DNA of 64,000 nt from Candidatus Nitrosopelagicus sp. (GCA_028345195.1 JAOMCX010000002.1:62001-126000), one strand, 5' to 3'. Counted from the stretch's first letter, positions 34,906 through 45,413 are shown. A program made the numbers and translations. Notes: a model not told the origin generated them from the sequence alone.

Positions 34906-35894
34906 TAGATAGTAACTCCCATCATAAATGCAGTAACTATAGCAAGTATTCCAGAAAATAGTGCTAATTTAAAAATTTCATATCCAATTTGCTTTTCACT
35001 AAGAGGTTTTTTTGCAATAAGTAATCTAACTAGAGTAATTGGAGCATGGTTTTCAGAAGTAGTTTGTAATTTCCAGTCATTAGTATGAGATGTGGGATTT
35101 TTTATTTCTCTATGTTCAACAATTTTCTTAACACTTGAAAGAAATAGGAAAGAATTAATTATTGCAGGAAGTATTGCTATGGCTGCAATTACTTCTACTC
35201 CACCAATTATTGCAATTCCACCATAAGCAGCACCAAAAGTTATTGCACCAGAATCACCAGGAAAAACTTTACTTGGGAATTTATGATATTTATAAAATGC
35301 AAGTGATGAAAATGCTAAACATAGTGAAATAATTCCTACTTCATAATTTTGTAATATGAATAAACATATTGATAATGCAAAAGTTGCAATTGTAATAAAT
35401 CCACTTGCAACTCCATTTAGAACATCAATTGAATTAATTGTATTACCCATAATTGGAATCATGAATACAACTAGTGCCATGTATAATAATGGAATTTGAA
35501 CTGTACCAAATAATGGGAAAGCGAGATTTGAATCATATGCACCAAGTAAAAGTATTGGAGCTGCACAAAATGCAAGAGCTAATGGTTTGAACCATCCACC
35601 CATAGTTTTTTTATCATCAATAAGTCCTACAATAAAAGCAAAAAAGGTTGTTAAGATAACAGCAAGTATTTCAGATATTGGGAAGAAGATATACAAAATA
35701 ATTAATGATGATTCAATTCCAACAATAATTGATAATCCACCAGGTCTTGCAACCATTGTTTTTTCTTTTTTATTTGCATCAACAACAGTAATGTTACGTT
35801 TTTCTAAAGCACGTATTACAAAAGGAGTCAACCCATATACTGAAAAAAATGCAATGGTAATTGCAATTATTGCTGGGATTATTAGTTGTTCCAA
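34905..35894 (-). CDS. Glycosyl transferase family 4 / GlcNAc-1-phosphate transferase (MraY/AglH-like)
   Basis: A 329-residue protein with about ten membrane segments. The family motifs are LIDDKKTMGGW (Asp pair), NSIDVLNGVASG and FPGDSGAITFGA, as in enzymes that place a sugar-1-phosphate on a polyprenyl phosphate lipid. In archaea this would start N-glycan or other lipid-linked sugar synthesis. The start is TTG, directly abutting the hel308 stop. Donor sugar is unknown. Confidence 0.85.
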   Translation of the reverse strand: MEQLIIPAIIAITIAFFSVYGLTPFVIRALEKRNITVVDANKKEKTMVARPGGLSIIVGIESSLIILYIFFPISEILAVILTTFFAFIVGLIDDKKTMGGWFKPLALAFCAAPILLLGAYDSNLAFPLFGTVQIPLLYMALVVFMIPIMGNTINSIDVLNGVASGFITIATFALSICLFILQNYEVGIISLCLAFSSLAFYKYHKFPSKVFPGDSGAITFGAAYGGIAIIGGVEVIAAIAILPAIINSFLFLSSVKKIVEHREIKNPTSHTNDWKLQTTSENHAPITLVRLLIAKKPLSEKQIGYEIFKLALFSGILAIVTAFMMGVTI

Positions 35895-38111
35895 TTATCT
35901 GACCTTTTCTACTTGAGACTTGATACTTTTTGCAAGAATTATACCAATTTTATCTATTGCTGCTAACTTCTCAAGTGGTGCTTTTTTGAGCAAAGTTTTG
36001 TTTTTGTAGCCATTTTTGTACAAAATTTGGGCACGAACTCGTCCAATTTGTTTAATTTTTACTAATTCAAGATATTTCTCTGGAACACCGTGAACTATTT
36101 GCATTCTAAGTAAATCTAATTCATCTATAAGATTCTGATATTCAGATACAATCTTTTTTTGCTCATTTTCTTTGGCATAATCTCTCCAAAATTTAACAAT
36201 CTCTGTAAATGTATAAGCCAAATCTTTTGCATTTTCTTTAATATAGAATATGTCACCAGGTTCAGCATCAAAATGTTCTGACATATCCTGATAAGTCATA
36301 GCATCAATCCATTTGTAAAGAATTAAGAGACTTTTGAAACAATCTTCACTTGAGAAATTTTGTTGCCTGTATAATTTTTCATTTTTATTAATTAGATCAT
36401 CCATAGATTCTTGATATTTATCAGGTACTGGATACTGTGAATAAAATTCAGGAAGATTTGTAATCATATGTAATATTCCAAATGTATGTTTTGTTCCTCT
36501 AACATAATCTTCAATATAATCAGTCATATCAAAAGCTGTTTTTGGATCAATTCTTAAATAAAAAACTCTAATACCAAATTTTGTAGGTTCAAAACCATTT
36601 TCATCTGTTATCATTCCATATTCTTTTAATTTTTCAAGCTGCTTTGTTACTTTTTTTTCTAATATAGAATCATCTGAAAGTTGATATGCAGCAAAAGTTT
36701 GTGAAAAGAATTTTATTATTTTTTCATATGATGTTGGATTAAATTTAGATGCAGTGTAAATAAATCCAAGTAAATTTATTCGCAAAGAACTATCTTCATC
36801 TAAAGTTTTTGATTCTAATGGTTCAGGTTCACCATCAACATAATGTTCTAATATTTCATCAGGATATCCTTTTGAGATAATTATTGATTCACCCATATCG
36901 TCATATTGTGGTCGTCCAGCTCTTCCACACATTTGTTTATATTCTAAAATACTAATTTTTTCTAAACCATTACTTGTATATCTCATAACACTTGGAATTA
37001 CAACTCTACGTGCAGGTAAATTTACACCCGCAGCTAAAGTAGGAGTTGCAGTTAAGAATTTTATGTGTCTATTTTTATATTCAGTTTCAATTATTGTACG
37101 ACATCTTTGATCAAGTCCTGCATGATGAAATGCTGTGCCATTTTTTACCATTTGTGCCAATTCAGTAGTTAATTTTGTATTATCATAACTATCTTTTGGA
37201 AGAATTTTCTTTGAAATTTTTTCTAATTCTTTTCTTTGATTTTCATTAAGCATTTTTACAACATCTCGTCCAGCCTCTTTTGCCCATGCTACAGCATTTT
37301 TTCTCGTCATTGCAAATATCAAGCACTGATCTCCATTGTCAACAGTATCCAATCCTAAACCAATCCAATCTTTTTGATGTCTAGATTCTTGACGGTCATT
37401 TGTGAGATTACCTTCAGTTTCGTCTCTATCTTGATTTGTTATGATATGCCGACTGTAAACGGCTTCAGATAATGGAACACGTCTAAATGTACTTTCAACT
37501 AATTCACAATCTAACCAGTCTGCAAGTTCATCACTGTTTGATATTGTTGCACTAAGTCCAATAATTCTAGGCGGATTTTTTCCAATAAAGCCAGATCTAA
37601 GTCGAGTTAGAACAATTTCTAGTGTCGGACCTCTTGTATCATCACCAATTAGATGAATCTCATCAGAAACTACCAAACCTATGTCATAAATCCAATCTTG
37701 TTGAAATGCCATATTTGCATCCATACTTTCGTTTGTAAGAAATATTACATCTGCATCTTCTAATTTTTCTTTTTTTTCTTTTGAATCTCCAGTAGATAAT
37801 GCAACTTTTATTTTTCTACCAAGACTTAATTTTTCAAGTTTTTTAAACTCTTCAAATTTTTCACTGGTTAATGCACGTAACGGAGTTAGATAGATAACTT
37901 TGGTTTTATGTTTTGAAAGATGTGATAAAATCGCCAACATAGCAATGAGTGTTTTTCCACTTGCAGTAGGTATTGTAATTAAAAAATTTTTTTTGTCATC
38001 AAATAGTCCTGCCTTTACAGATTGTTCTTGTGGTTCAAAAAGTTCTTTGTAACCTTCAGAGGTTAGAAAATCAATTACTTTAGGTTCTAAATCAAGTTTA
38101 CTTACTTTCAT
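35895..38111 (-). CDS. hel308: Hel308-type superfamily 2 DNA helicase
   Basis: A 738-residue helicase. Motif I is PTASGKTLIAM, motif II VSDEIHLIGD, then SATISNSDELADWL, TATPTLAAGVNLPARRVV and motif VI QMCGRAGRPQYDD. The C-terminal helix-hairpin-helix region (IKQIGRVRAQILYKNGYK and AIDKIGIILAKSI) matches Hel308 domain 5. It probably acts at stalled replication forks. It overlaps the MCM stop (ATGA), in one transcription unit with MCM and GINS. Confidence 0.93.
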   Translation of the reverse strand: MKVSKLDLEPKVIDFLTSEGYKELFEPQEQSVKAGLFDDKKNFLITIPTASGKTLIAMLAILSHLSKHKTKVIYLTPLRALTSEKFEEFKKLEKLSLGRKIKVALSTGDSKEKKEKLEDADVIFLTNESMDANMAFQQDWIYDIGLVVSDEIHLIGDDTRGPTLEIVLTRLRSGFIGKNPPRIIGLSATISNSDELADWLDCELVESTFRRVPLSEAVYSRHIITNQDRDETEGNLTNDRQESRHQKDWIGLGLDTVDNGDQCLIFAMTRKNAVAWAKEAGRDVVKMLNENQRKELEKISKKILPKDSYDNTKLTTELAQMVKNGTAFHHAGLDQRCRTIIETEYKNRHIKFLTATPTLAAGVNLPARRVVIPSVMRYTSNGLEKISILEYKQMCGRAGRPQYDDMGESIIISKGYPDEILEHYVDGEPEPLESKTLDEDSSLRINLLGFIYTASKFNPTSYEKIIKFFSQTFAAYQLSDDSILEKKVTKQLEKLKEYGMITDENGFEPTKFGIRVFYLRIDPKTAFDMTDYIEDYVRGTKHTFGILHMITNLPEFYSQYPVPDKYQESMDDLINKNEKLYRQQNFSSEDCFKSLLILYKWIDAMTYQDMSEHFDAEPGDIFYIKENAKDLAYTFTEIVKFWRDYAKENEQKKIVSEYQNLIDELDLLRMQIVHGVPEKYLELVKIKQIGRVRAQILYKNGYKNKTLLKKAPLEKLAAIDKIGIILAKSIKSQVEKVR

Positions 38112-40189
38112 ACTATGTTATAATGACCAGGTTTTGACTCATAAATAGATGAGTCTCTAGCCATCTTTCGAATAAAGTTTTTAGATTCTTCTTCAGTAAA
38201 CTTTTCAGTCTTTGTTAGTTCTTCTACAAGTTGTTTTTCATCAACAGGAGCCTTGTGTTCACCTTCTAGTGATTTCATTATATCCATAAATAACTGCATT
38301 TTTGATACTTCACTTCTAGGTCGTCCTTGTAGCACACCAAGATCCACTTTACCAGTATTGACATCAATCCCTGCTACCTCAAACATACCTTGTAATAGAT
38401 CAATTGCACGCTGAGCATCTTCAGCCTCAACCTGAGTTTTTAATAGTAGACGTGCACGTGCAGTTGCCAATCTAATCAAACCCTCCAATTGTCTAGGAGT
38501 AACAGTAATCATTTCTTCAGCCTCAACTGTTCTCATTTTCATATAATAATCAAGAATTATCTCTTCAGCCTCTTTTGTTAGGGTTGGATTAATTCTTTTT
38601 ACATATGCAAGATATTTCGTTAATGTTTCAGAATCAATTAGAGATTTTTTATCAATCCCGGTTGGTGTGTGTAAATTAATAATATGTTTAGCAATTTTTG
38701 TATCTTTTTCTTTTGATGGTTTGTCACGTACTACAAAAATTAAATCAAAACGAGTTAGTAATGGAACTGGGAGGTTAACATTTTCTGTGATATTTTTGAA
38801 GGGATCATATTTTCCATACATCGGGTTTGCAGCTGCAAGGATAGATGTTCGTGCGTTTAATGTCGCAACAATTCCACCTTTAGAAATACTTGCAGTTTGT
38901 TGTTCCATAACCTCATGCAATGCACTTCTATCTTCAGTTTTCATTTTATCAAATTCGTCAATACATACCAATCCTTGATCACCAAGTACGGTTGCACCTG
39001 CTTCTAGCATGAAAATTCCATTTGTATCTCTAACAACTGCAGCAGTTAAACCAGCAGCAGTAGAACCCCTTCCTGAAGTGTATAATCCCCGAGGAGCAAC
39101 TCTAACACAAAATTTTAACATCTCACTTTTTGCAGTACCAGGATCACCAACTAAGAATATGTTGATATCACCTCTAATCTTACTTCCATCCTCTAGTTCT
39201 CTTTGCGTAGAACCAGCCATGAGTAACAAAATAGATTCTTTGATCATTTCATGACCTGTAATGTGAGGTGCATACGAATCAATCAATTGTTGATACAAAT
39301 CAGGACTCTTGGATAATGATTTAATCATTTTTTCATCTTCGGATGAAATTTCTTCTCGTTGTATTTTTCTTGATTTTTTATCCTTTTTACCACCACCTAA
39401 GAATTCTACATTATTTCCATCTAATCGTAATCGGTACAATGGACTACTGTTTTTTGATACACCACTCATTTTCTCTTGTTCAATTCTTACTACTCCTGTA
39501 AGGACTACTCTATCACCAGGTCTAGCATTATCTACCAAATCTTGTTTTACAGTAACATCCAGATAATGAGGTAACTGACCAGGTGGAAGATCCTCAGGTA
39601 ATTCTTGCAGACGTACAAACTGTACATCAATAAAACGGCTAGATTCAGGCTCAACACCAAGTTCTCTATGAGCACACTTTGGATTTGAACATTGCACAGG
39701 GGAGTTTAGAGATAAACCATGTCCAAGAAGTACATCAGTTCTATGACCTTCCGGACAAACAAAGACTAATTCTTTCGCAAGAGGTTTTACTTCAGATGCT
39801 CGTAACACCATTCCAGAAACACTGGTTATTTTTCCAATAACTTCAGCATTGATTTGACGTAAACTTCGTTGTACAGGATAATTTGCAATTCGCGCTCTAA
39901 TTTCATGTTCGATTTTTTTCGCATATTTTGGAAAACGTTCTTGTAAGATCTCTTTGATCGCTCTTGAAAAGGCTTCTAGAATTGAATCAGGGTTTTCATG
40001 GAATACAGATTCAATGTCAGGATGCAATACAAGATCATTATAATCAACATTGATGAATTTTGATTTTGAGGGCATCATATTATCAATATCATCGACATAT
40101 CGGAAATTTCCTTTTTCATTCTTAAACTCTAGTAAAAATTTTTTTACATAGTCAGATAATGCAGATTCTGTTTGTGTTTCAAGCGTCAT
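38108..40189 (-). CDS. mcm: MCM replicative helicase
   Basis: A 693-residue hexameric helicase. The N-terminal domain has a zinc site around VCPEGHRTDVLLGHGLS and QCSNPKCAHREL; the first knuckle reads CxxxH instead of CxxC. The AAA+ core has GDPGTAKSEMLKF (Walker A), VCIDEFDKM (Walker B) and LTRFDLIFVV (Arg finger). A C-terminal winged helix is present. It forms the motor of the replisome with GINS. The ATG overlaps the GINS gene stop. Confidence 0.96.
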   Translation of the reverse strand: MTLETQTESALSDYVKKFLLEFKNEKGNFRYVDDIDNMMPSKSKFINVDYNDLVLHPDIESVFHENPDSILEAFSRAIKEILQERFPKYAKKIEHEIRARIANYPVQRSLRQINAEVIGKITSVSGMVLRASEVKPLAKELVFVCPEGHRTDVLLGHGLSLNSPVQCSNPKCAHRELGVEPESSRFIDVQFVRLQELPEDLPPGQLPHYLDVTVKQDLVDNARPGDRVVLTGVVRIEQEKMSGVSKNSSPLYRLRLDGNNVEFLGGGKKDKKSRKIQREEISSEDEKMIKSLSKSPDLYQQLIDSYAPHITGHEMIKESILLLMAGSTQRELEDGSKIRGDINIFLVGDPGTAKSEMLKFCVRVAPRGLYTSGRGSTAAGLTAAVVRDTNGIFMLEAGATVLGDQGLVCIDEFDKMKTEDRSALHEVMEQQTASISKGGIVATLNARTSILAAANPMYGKYDPFKNITENVNLPVPLLTRFDLIFVVRDKPSKEKDTKIAKHIINLHTPTGIDKKSLIDSETLTKYLAYVKRINPTLTKEAEEIILDYYMKMRTVEAEEMITVTPRQLEGLIRLATARARLLLKTQVEAEDAQRAIDLLQGMFEVAGIDVNTGKVDLGVLQGRPRSEVSKMQLFMDIMKSLEGEHKAPVDEKQLVEELTKTEKFTEEESKNFIRKMARDSSIYESKPGHYNIV

Positions 40190-40701
40190 TTCTTTTTACC
40201 CAATATTTGTTCTTTAAATGCAAGACTAGCATTATGTATCTGATTATAATATACTTCTTCTTCTACACTTAGTTTTGACGAAAGGTCAGAAGTGAGTTTA
40301 GACGAATCTGCTAATCTAACTATTTTACCTTGTCTGATTCTGACTAGTTGATTCAACATACTTTCTGCTTTATCAAAATCAACAGTTTCGAGTTTTTTGA
40401 GATATGCGTTAAGTTTTATGTAAAAATGTTTTTCTAATGTTGCAAGTGAATCTTCATCTGCAATATCTTCTTTGACCTTTGCTTGCTTTAGTTCTTTAAT
40501 CATATCCTGTTCATGTAAAATTACATGTTTATCAGATTCTAAGATATTAGCAACCCATCTAGGGATGTTCATCATTTCATTTTCTTTTCCTTCTATCTGT
40601 ACACCAGATACGTCCATCTTTAGGTCATGTTTGAATTCGACTTTAACGTCTTCCAGACCATATCCTATCGAATGAACTTTGATTACATCTTCTAATTCCA
40701 A
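40186..40701 (-). CDS. gins23: GINS complex subunit (Gins23-type)
   Basis: A 171-residue protein with a small beta-rich N-terminal part (LEDVIKVHSIGYGLEDVKVEFKHDL) followed by a helical part starting near MMNIPRWVANILESDKHVIL. This B-A domain order is the Psf2/Psf3-like (Gins23) layout rather than Gins51. GINS holds MCM at the fork. It is first in the gins23-mcm-hel308 operon; a similar gins23-mcm pairing is known in Sulfolobus. Low conservation leaves some doubt about the exact paralogue. Confidence 0.78.
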   Translation of the reverse strand: MELEDVIKVHSIGYGLEDVKVEFKHDLKMDVSGVQIEGKENEMMNIPRWVANILESDKHVILHEQDMIKELKQAKVKEDIADEDSLATLEKHFYIKLNAYLKKLETVDFDKAESMLNQLVRIRQGKIVRLADSSKLTSDLSSKLSVEEEVYYNQIHNASLAFKEQILGKKK

Positions 40702-40818
40702 TATTGATCACACACCTTTCAGGGATTTATGGACAGCGATCGATCAATTTTCTCGACAATTAGCTTTGATCATTTGATCCTTCTAGGCATTTATTAATAA
40801 CAAAATGAGTTTGCAACT
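40702..40818. promoter_or_regulatory. Divergent replication promoter region with five GATC sites
   Basis: The 117-bp spacer between gins23 (left) and rfcS (right) holds GATC at 40706, 40738, 40742, 40768 and 40776, including TGATCA palindromes at 40705-40710 and 40767-40772. An AT-rich TTATTAATAA lies at 40791-40800, about 19-28 bases before the rfcS start, a probable box A. A shared regulator is possible but not shown. Confidence 0.4.
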
Positions 40819-41775
40819 ATGACAATTTCAGATATTATGTGGGTAGAGAAGTATAGACCAAAGAAAATCTCAGAAATAGTTAATCAGAAAGATATCAAAG
40901 GTAGTCTATCTGCATTACTCAAAAATCAAGAAGAGATGCCACATTTACTATTTTCAGGTTCTGCAGGAGTTGGAAAGACTACCACGGCAATATGCATTTC
41001 TAAAGAAATTTTGGGAGATAAATGGAAAGACTACACATTAGAACTCAATGCATCGGATGAAAGAGGAATAAACATGGTAAGAGAACGTGTAAAGAAATTC
41101 TCAAGATTTGCAGGACTCGATACTGAAATTCCATTTAAGATAATAATTTTGGATGAAGCAGATGAGATGACATCAGATGCTCAAACAGCATTGAGAAGAA
41201 TAATAGAGGATACAGCAAAATTTTGTAGATTTATTTTGATTGCAAATAATATTTCAAAAATTATTAATCCAATTCAGAGTAGATGTGCAATTTTCAAATT
41301 CTCACAAATTGATGAAAAAGAGATTACTACACATCTAAAAGCTGTATTAAAAAAAGAGAAAGGAAAGGCTGATGAGAAAGGTCTAAAGGAAATTGCAGAA
41401 TATGCAGGGGGGGACCTAAGACATGCAATTAATTTGTTACAAACTGCTGCAAGTACAGGCGATATTTCTCAAGATAGTGTGAAGGCTGCGGCTGGATTAA
41501 CAAAAACAAATGATGTAGATGATGTTCTGAAGTTAGCAGTTTCGGGAAAGATTCAAGATTCTAGAAATAAAATGATTGAATTGGTAAAAGTTTATGGGAT
41601 GTCAGAATCTGATTTTCTAAAATATATCAATCAAGCATTATTTTCTGGAAAATACGAAAACCTAGAAGAATTATCACAAATTATAGCAAAATATGATTAT
41701 AGAATTTTGGTTGGTTCTAATCCAGAAATTCAATTGTCGGCAATGCTTGCAGAGTTAGGAAAATTTTCTAAATAA
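40819..41775 (+). CDS. rfcS: Replication factor C small subunit
   Basis: A 318-residue AAA+ clamp loader subunit. Walker A GSAGVGKTTTA, Walker B IILDEADEM, SRC box in IQSRCAIFKFSQ, and C-terminal collar helices are visible. It opens with ATG and MTISDIMWVEKYRPKKISEIV. With RfcL it loads PCNA. It is divergent from the gins23-mcm-hel308 operon, so the replication genes share a promoter region. Confidence 0.96.
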   Translation: MTISDIMWVEKYRPKKISEIVNQKDIKGSLSALLKNQEEMPHLLFSGSAGVGKTTTAICISKEILGDKWKDYTLELNASDERGINMVRERVKKFSRFAGLDTEIPFKIIILDEADEMTSDAQTALRRIIEDTAKFCRFILIANNISKIINPIQSRCAIFKFSQIDEKEITTHLKAVLKKEKGKADEKGLKEIAEYAGGDLRHAINLLQTAASTGDISQDSVKAAAGLTKTNDVDDVLKLAVSGKIQDSRNKMIELVKVYGMSESDFLKYINQALFSGKYENLEELSQIIAKYDYRILVGSNPEIQLSAMLAELGKFSK

Positions 41776-42066
41776 TTAAAAACCCTCAGGTGGTTTTTGG
41801 ACAAACACATTACAAACTAACGCATCAGTGTTCTCGTCCCTATACTGAACATTACAAGAAACAAATTTACCCTTTAATGCACGCTCTAAATCTTCAGGAG
41901 TTGTTTCCTTGTATTCAGGATTTTCAGGATTATCAATTTTAGATATTATAATTTTTTCAAGTTTACCATACTGTTCTTGATTATCTTTTCTATAATGAGT
42001 TACATCTAATTCAAATGCATTTCCAGAAATGCATCTTACAACCGGTCCTCCAATTCCATCACCCAT
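41776..42066 (-). CDS. Uncharacterised small protein
   Basis: A 96-residue acidic protein of mixed alpha/beta composition with three Cys (CISG, SCNV, VCNV). It begins MGDGIGGPVVRCISG and ends in FVQKPPEGF. No known motif. The gene is convergent with rfcS, the two stops being adjacent. Function unknown. Confidence 0.6.
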   Translation of the reverse strand: MGDGIGGPVVRCISGNAFELDVTHYRKDNQEQYGKLEKIIISKIDNPENPEYKETTPEDLERALKGKFVSCNVQYRDENTDALVCNVFVQKPPEGF

Positions 42067-42120
42067 GTATAATTACAGGATAATACTGGTATAAATTTCA
42101 AAATAAAATTAAAATTTAAA

Positions 42121-42204
42121 CGCCGAGAGAGGGATTTGAACCCCCGCGTTCTTGCGAACACAGGCTCTCAAGGCCCGCGCCCTACCAGGCTAGGCGACCT
42201 CGGC
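42121..42204 (-). tRNA. tRNA-Ser (TGA)
   Basis: An 84-nt class II tRNA on the minus strand. Acceptor GCCGAGG/TCTCGGC, discriminator G, anticodon loop CTTGAGA (anticodon TGA) on stem CGGGC/GCCTG, then a long variable arm (TGTTCGCAAGAACG). A leucine reading would need an unpaired stem, so Ser is preferred. No intron. Confidence 0.9.
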
Positions 42205-42334
42205 AAAAATTAGTGGTAAATACTGCTTAAAATTTGTAAGTATCTAAAAGAAGAATTGGAAATAAAGAATTTTACGATTATTTTTAATTGAGGATATGTA
42301 GATTCTAATAAGCAGATTGTAATTTTATAAAATT
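42205..42334. other. AT-rich spacer without a recognised gene
   Basis: 130 bases between tRNA-Ser and the ferredoxin stop. It is very AT-rich and shows no start-stop frame of note and no stable hairpin by eye. It may hold the tRNA promoter and the 3' end of the ferredoxin transcript. Confidence 0.4.
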
Positions 42335-42862
<528 letters not shown>

Positions 42863-42953
42863 TTAAAGCTAGACAAAATTAGTAGTGACTAAACATAATT
42901 TATCAAAATTTTGTAAATATCTACGTTCATATCTTTTCACATTAAATTACATC

Positions 42954-43619
42954 ATGGACATTATCAAATACGATATCTACAGTGGTCCAAATATTGGAAT
43001 TTACAGTACAGTGAATGATGAATTTGTATTTTTGCCAAGAGGATTTGCGGATGGAAAATCTGAAAAATTATCAGAATATCTAGAAGTAAAGCCATTAGAG
43101 ATATCAGTTGCAAACGCCAGAGTATTGGGAATTTTGATGGTAGTCAATAATCATGGAATAATTATACCAAGTACATGTTCAGAAGGAGAGTTTAATCACA
43201 TTAAGGAAAATACAAATCTCAATGTAGAAATTTTAGATGTAAAAAATAATGCACTTGGAAATATGATGAGTGTGAATGATAAAGGAGGGGTAGTTTCACC
43301 ATTAATCCCAAAAGAAGATTTACAGAAAATACAAGATGTGTTAGATATAGAAGTAATGCAGAGTAAAATTGCAGGATTTCAACAAGTAGGTGCAGTAATG
43401 GCAACATCAGAAAAAGGAACTATAGTACATCCAGAAACTGACGAGGAAGATATGAAAACCATTAATAATTTGCTAGGAGGAAATATTGAAGCTGCAACAA
43501 TTAATGGAGGAATACCGTTTGTGTCATCAGGAATATTAGCAAATAAGAATTCAGTAGTTGTTGGTTCATTAACAAACGGACCAGAAATAATGATGCTTAC
43601 CAGAGCGTTTCTACATTAA
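42954..43619 (+). CDS. eif6: Translation initiation factor aIF6
   Basis: A 221-residue ribosome anti-association factor (eIF6/aIF6) that blocks the large subunit. The five-fold pseudo-repeat is visible: repeats with NxxGxxxP-type endings such as MVVNNHGIIIPSTC, SVNDKGGVVSPLIP, ATSEKGTIVHPETD. A longer frame from 42885 is rejected because MDIIKYDIYSGPNIG is the usual N-terminus. The 3' end overlaps hisS by nine bases. Confidence 0.95.
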   Translation: MDIIKYDIYSGPNIGIYSTVNDEFVFLPRGFADGKSEKLSEYLEVKPLEISVANARVLGILMVVNNHGIIIPSTCSEGEFNHIKENTNLNVEILDVKNNALGNMMSVNDKGGVVSPLIPKEDLQKIQDVLDIEVMQSKIAGFQQVGAVMATSEKGTIVHPETDEEDMKTINNLLGGNIEAATINGGIPFVSSGILANKNSVVVGSLTNGPEIMMLTRAFLH

Positions 43620-44882
43620 AATATTTTTAATATGTTCTAATAATTCAGATATTGAAATTTGATTTTCAGTTCTATCAGACATATTTCTAACAACAACCAC
43701 ATTTTTTGAAAATTCATCGGGCCCTACAATAATAACAAATTTAGAATTTGTAGATTGTTCCATTTGTTTTTTTAATGCTCTACCAGAAAGATCAATATCA
43801 GTTGGTATAGAATTTTCTCTCAATAATGATGCAATTTTAATAGCATTTGGTTTCATTTCTTCATTTACATATAGCACAGATATTCTATCATCTTGTATTT
43901 TGAATGTAGAATTTTGATTTTCTAATGCCAACATAATTCGTTCAACACCCCCAGCAACTCCGGTTGCACCAAGATCATTTCTTCCAAAGACAGAGGGTAA
44001 ATTATCATATCTCCCACCACCAACTAAAGCACCTATATCAAAAGTTTTATCGAATGCTTCAAAGACTACTCCAGAATAATAATCAAGACCTCTAACAATT
44101 CCAAAATCAATTTGAATATTATTTACGTTACGATTTTTTAGAGATTCAAATAATATTGTTAATTCAGACCAATTCTCAAATTGAGTTACATCTAAAATTT
44201 TAGATATTTCTTTCGGAGTGCCTTTTAGTTTAGAAAATTCAATAATTTTTTCTAATTTTTCCTTAGCATAGCCTTTTTTCTCATATTCAGAAATAATTTC
44301 CTGTTTTGATTTTTTCTGTATTTTATCAATTGCACGAAAAATATCAGATATTAGTTCAGGTTTATCAGATTCAAAGATAGATGAGACGTATGATTGGACA
44401 ATTTTTCGGTGGGATATACTGATAATTAAGTTCTCAAGACCAAGATTTGTGAAAAATTTTGATGTGAATTCAATAATTTCTGCGTCAGTTTCAGTATTTT
44501 GTTTTCCAAAAATTTCGATATCCCATTGATGAAAGAATCTGTATCTCCCCTTTTGTGGTTCATCATATCTCCATACACCACCGAATGCAGATATTTTTGC
44601 TGGAAGTTTCATAGATTTTTGTCCAGCAGCATATCGCGTAAGACCAACAGTAAAATCAAATCTTAATGAAACTTCTCTTTCACCTTTATCATTAAAAAAA
44701 TAAACATCATCGCGTATTGTAGGTCCACTCTTTGCTTCAATAACTGACATTAGTTCAATTGGAGAAGGTTCCATTAATTGAAATCCAAATATTTTTGAAG
44801 TTGAAAGAAATTTTTCTCGAATATACTCAATTTTTTCTATTTCAATACTTTCGAAATCTTTCATTCCTCGTGGTAGATCCAT
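43611..44882 (-). CDS. hisS: Histidyl-tRNA synthetase
   Basis: A 423-residue class II synthetase. Motif 2 region FRYDEPQKG-like (WRYDEPQKGRYRFFHQWDIE), the histidine-binding GLDYYSGVVFEA and GGRYDNLPSVFG, and the C-terminal anticodon-binding domain are clear. It charges tRNA-His. Start ATG at 44882; the archease gene is divergent, 82 bases away. Confidence 0.95.
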   Translation of the reverse strand: MDLPRGMKDFESIEIEKIEYIREKFLSTSKIFGFQLMEPSPIELMSVIEAKSGPTIRDDVYFFNDKGEREVSLRFDFTVGLTRYAAGQKSMKLPAKISAFGGVWRYDEPQKGRYRFFHQWDIEIFGKQNTETDAEIIEFTSKFFTNLGLENLIISISHRKIVQSYVSSIFESDKPELISDIFRAIDKIQKKSKQEIISEYEKKGYAKEKLEKIIEFSKLKGTPKEISKILDVTQFENWSELTILFESLKNRNVNNIQIDFGIVRGLDYYSGVVFEAFDKTFDIGALVGGGRYDNLPSVFGRNDLGATGVAGGVERIMLALENQNSTFKIQDDRISVLYVNEEMKPNAIKIASLLRENSIPTDIDLSGRALKKQMEQSTNSKFVIIVGPDEFSKNVVVVRNMSDRTENQISISELLEHIKNILM

Positions 44883-44964
44883 TTACAAAAAAAATTGAAA
44901 CAAAGAATTTAGACTTTACTGTTGTAGTTGTAACTAATTAATAACAGAATATGAGGAATATGGA

Positions 44965-45381
44965 ATGAGTTACAAAACATTAGAACATGCAACTGATGCA
45001 ATAATTGAAGTGACAGCAGATAATTTTAAAGAAGCATTTCAAATAGCAGGAATTTCAGTTATAGACACAATTTTAGACAGTTCTAAAGTTGAAGAAAATC
45101 ATACTAAAAAGCTAATTGTAAAAGGAAAAGATTTGAAATACTTGTTATATAATTGGCTTGAAGAAATGATAATCTTAACTATAACAGATGGATTTGCTGG
45201 AAAAAGAATTCTATTAGATATAACAAAAAATGATGGATATCAAATTAATGCAGAAGTTTTTGGAGAGTTAATAGATTTGAAAAAACATGAATTCAAAGTT
45301 GAAATAAAATCACCTACATTTCATGAAATGGAGATTGAAAATAATGGTAAAGTTAGAATGAAGTATTTGCTTGATTTGTAA
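44965..45381 (+). CDS. Archease
   Basis: A 138-residue protein of the archease family, beginning MSYKTLEHATDAIIEVTADN, with LLYNWLEEMI in the middle and AVTFHE-like PTFHEMEI near the end. It helps the RNA ligase RtcB in tRNA splicing and repair in other organisms; rtcB is not in this window. The domain is compact and of normal length. Confidence 0.9.
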   Translation: MSYKTLEHATDAIIEVTADNFKEAFQIAGISVIDTILDSSKVEENHTKKLIVKGKDLKYLLYNWLEEMIILTITDGFAGKRILLDITKNDGYQINAEVFGELIDLKKHEFKVEIKSPTFHEMEIENNGKVRMKYLLDL

Positions 45382-45413
45382 TACAATAAATATTGTAATA
45401 AAAAGAAAATATT

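Noticed and set aside
34675-38111. Hel308-glycosyltransferase-membrane protein as a new system
   Set aside because: The abutting genes look like chance operon packing; the enzymes belong to unrelated, common pathways.
42121-42204. tRNA-Leu (GAG) reading
   Set aside because: It would need mismatches in the anticodon stem; the TGA reading gives five stem pairs and discriminator G typical of Ser.
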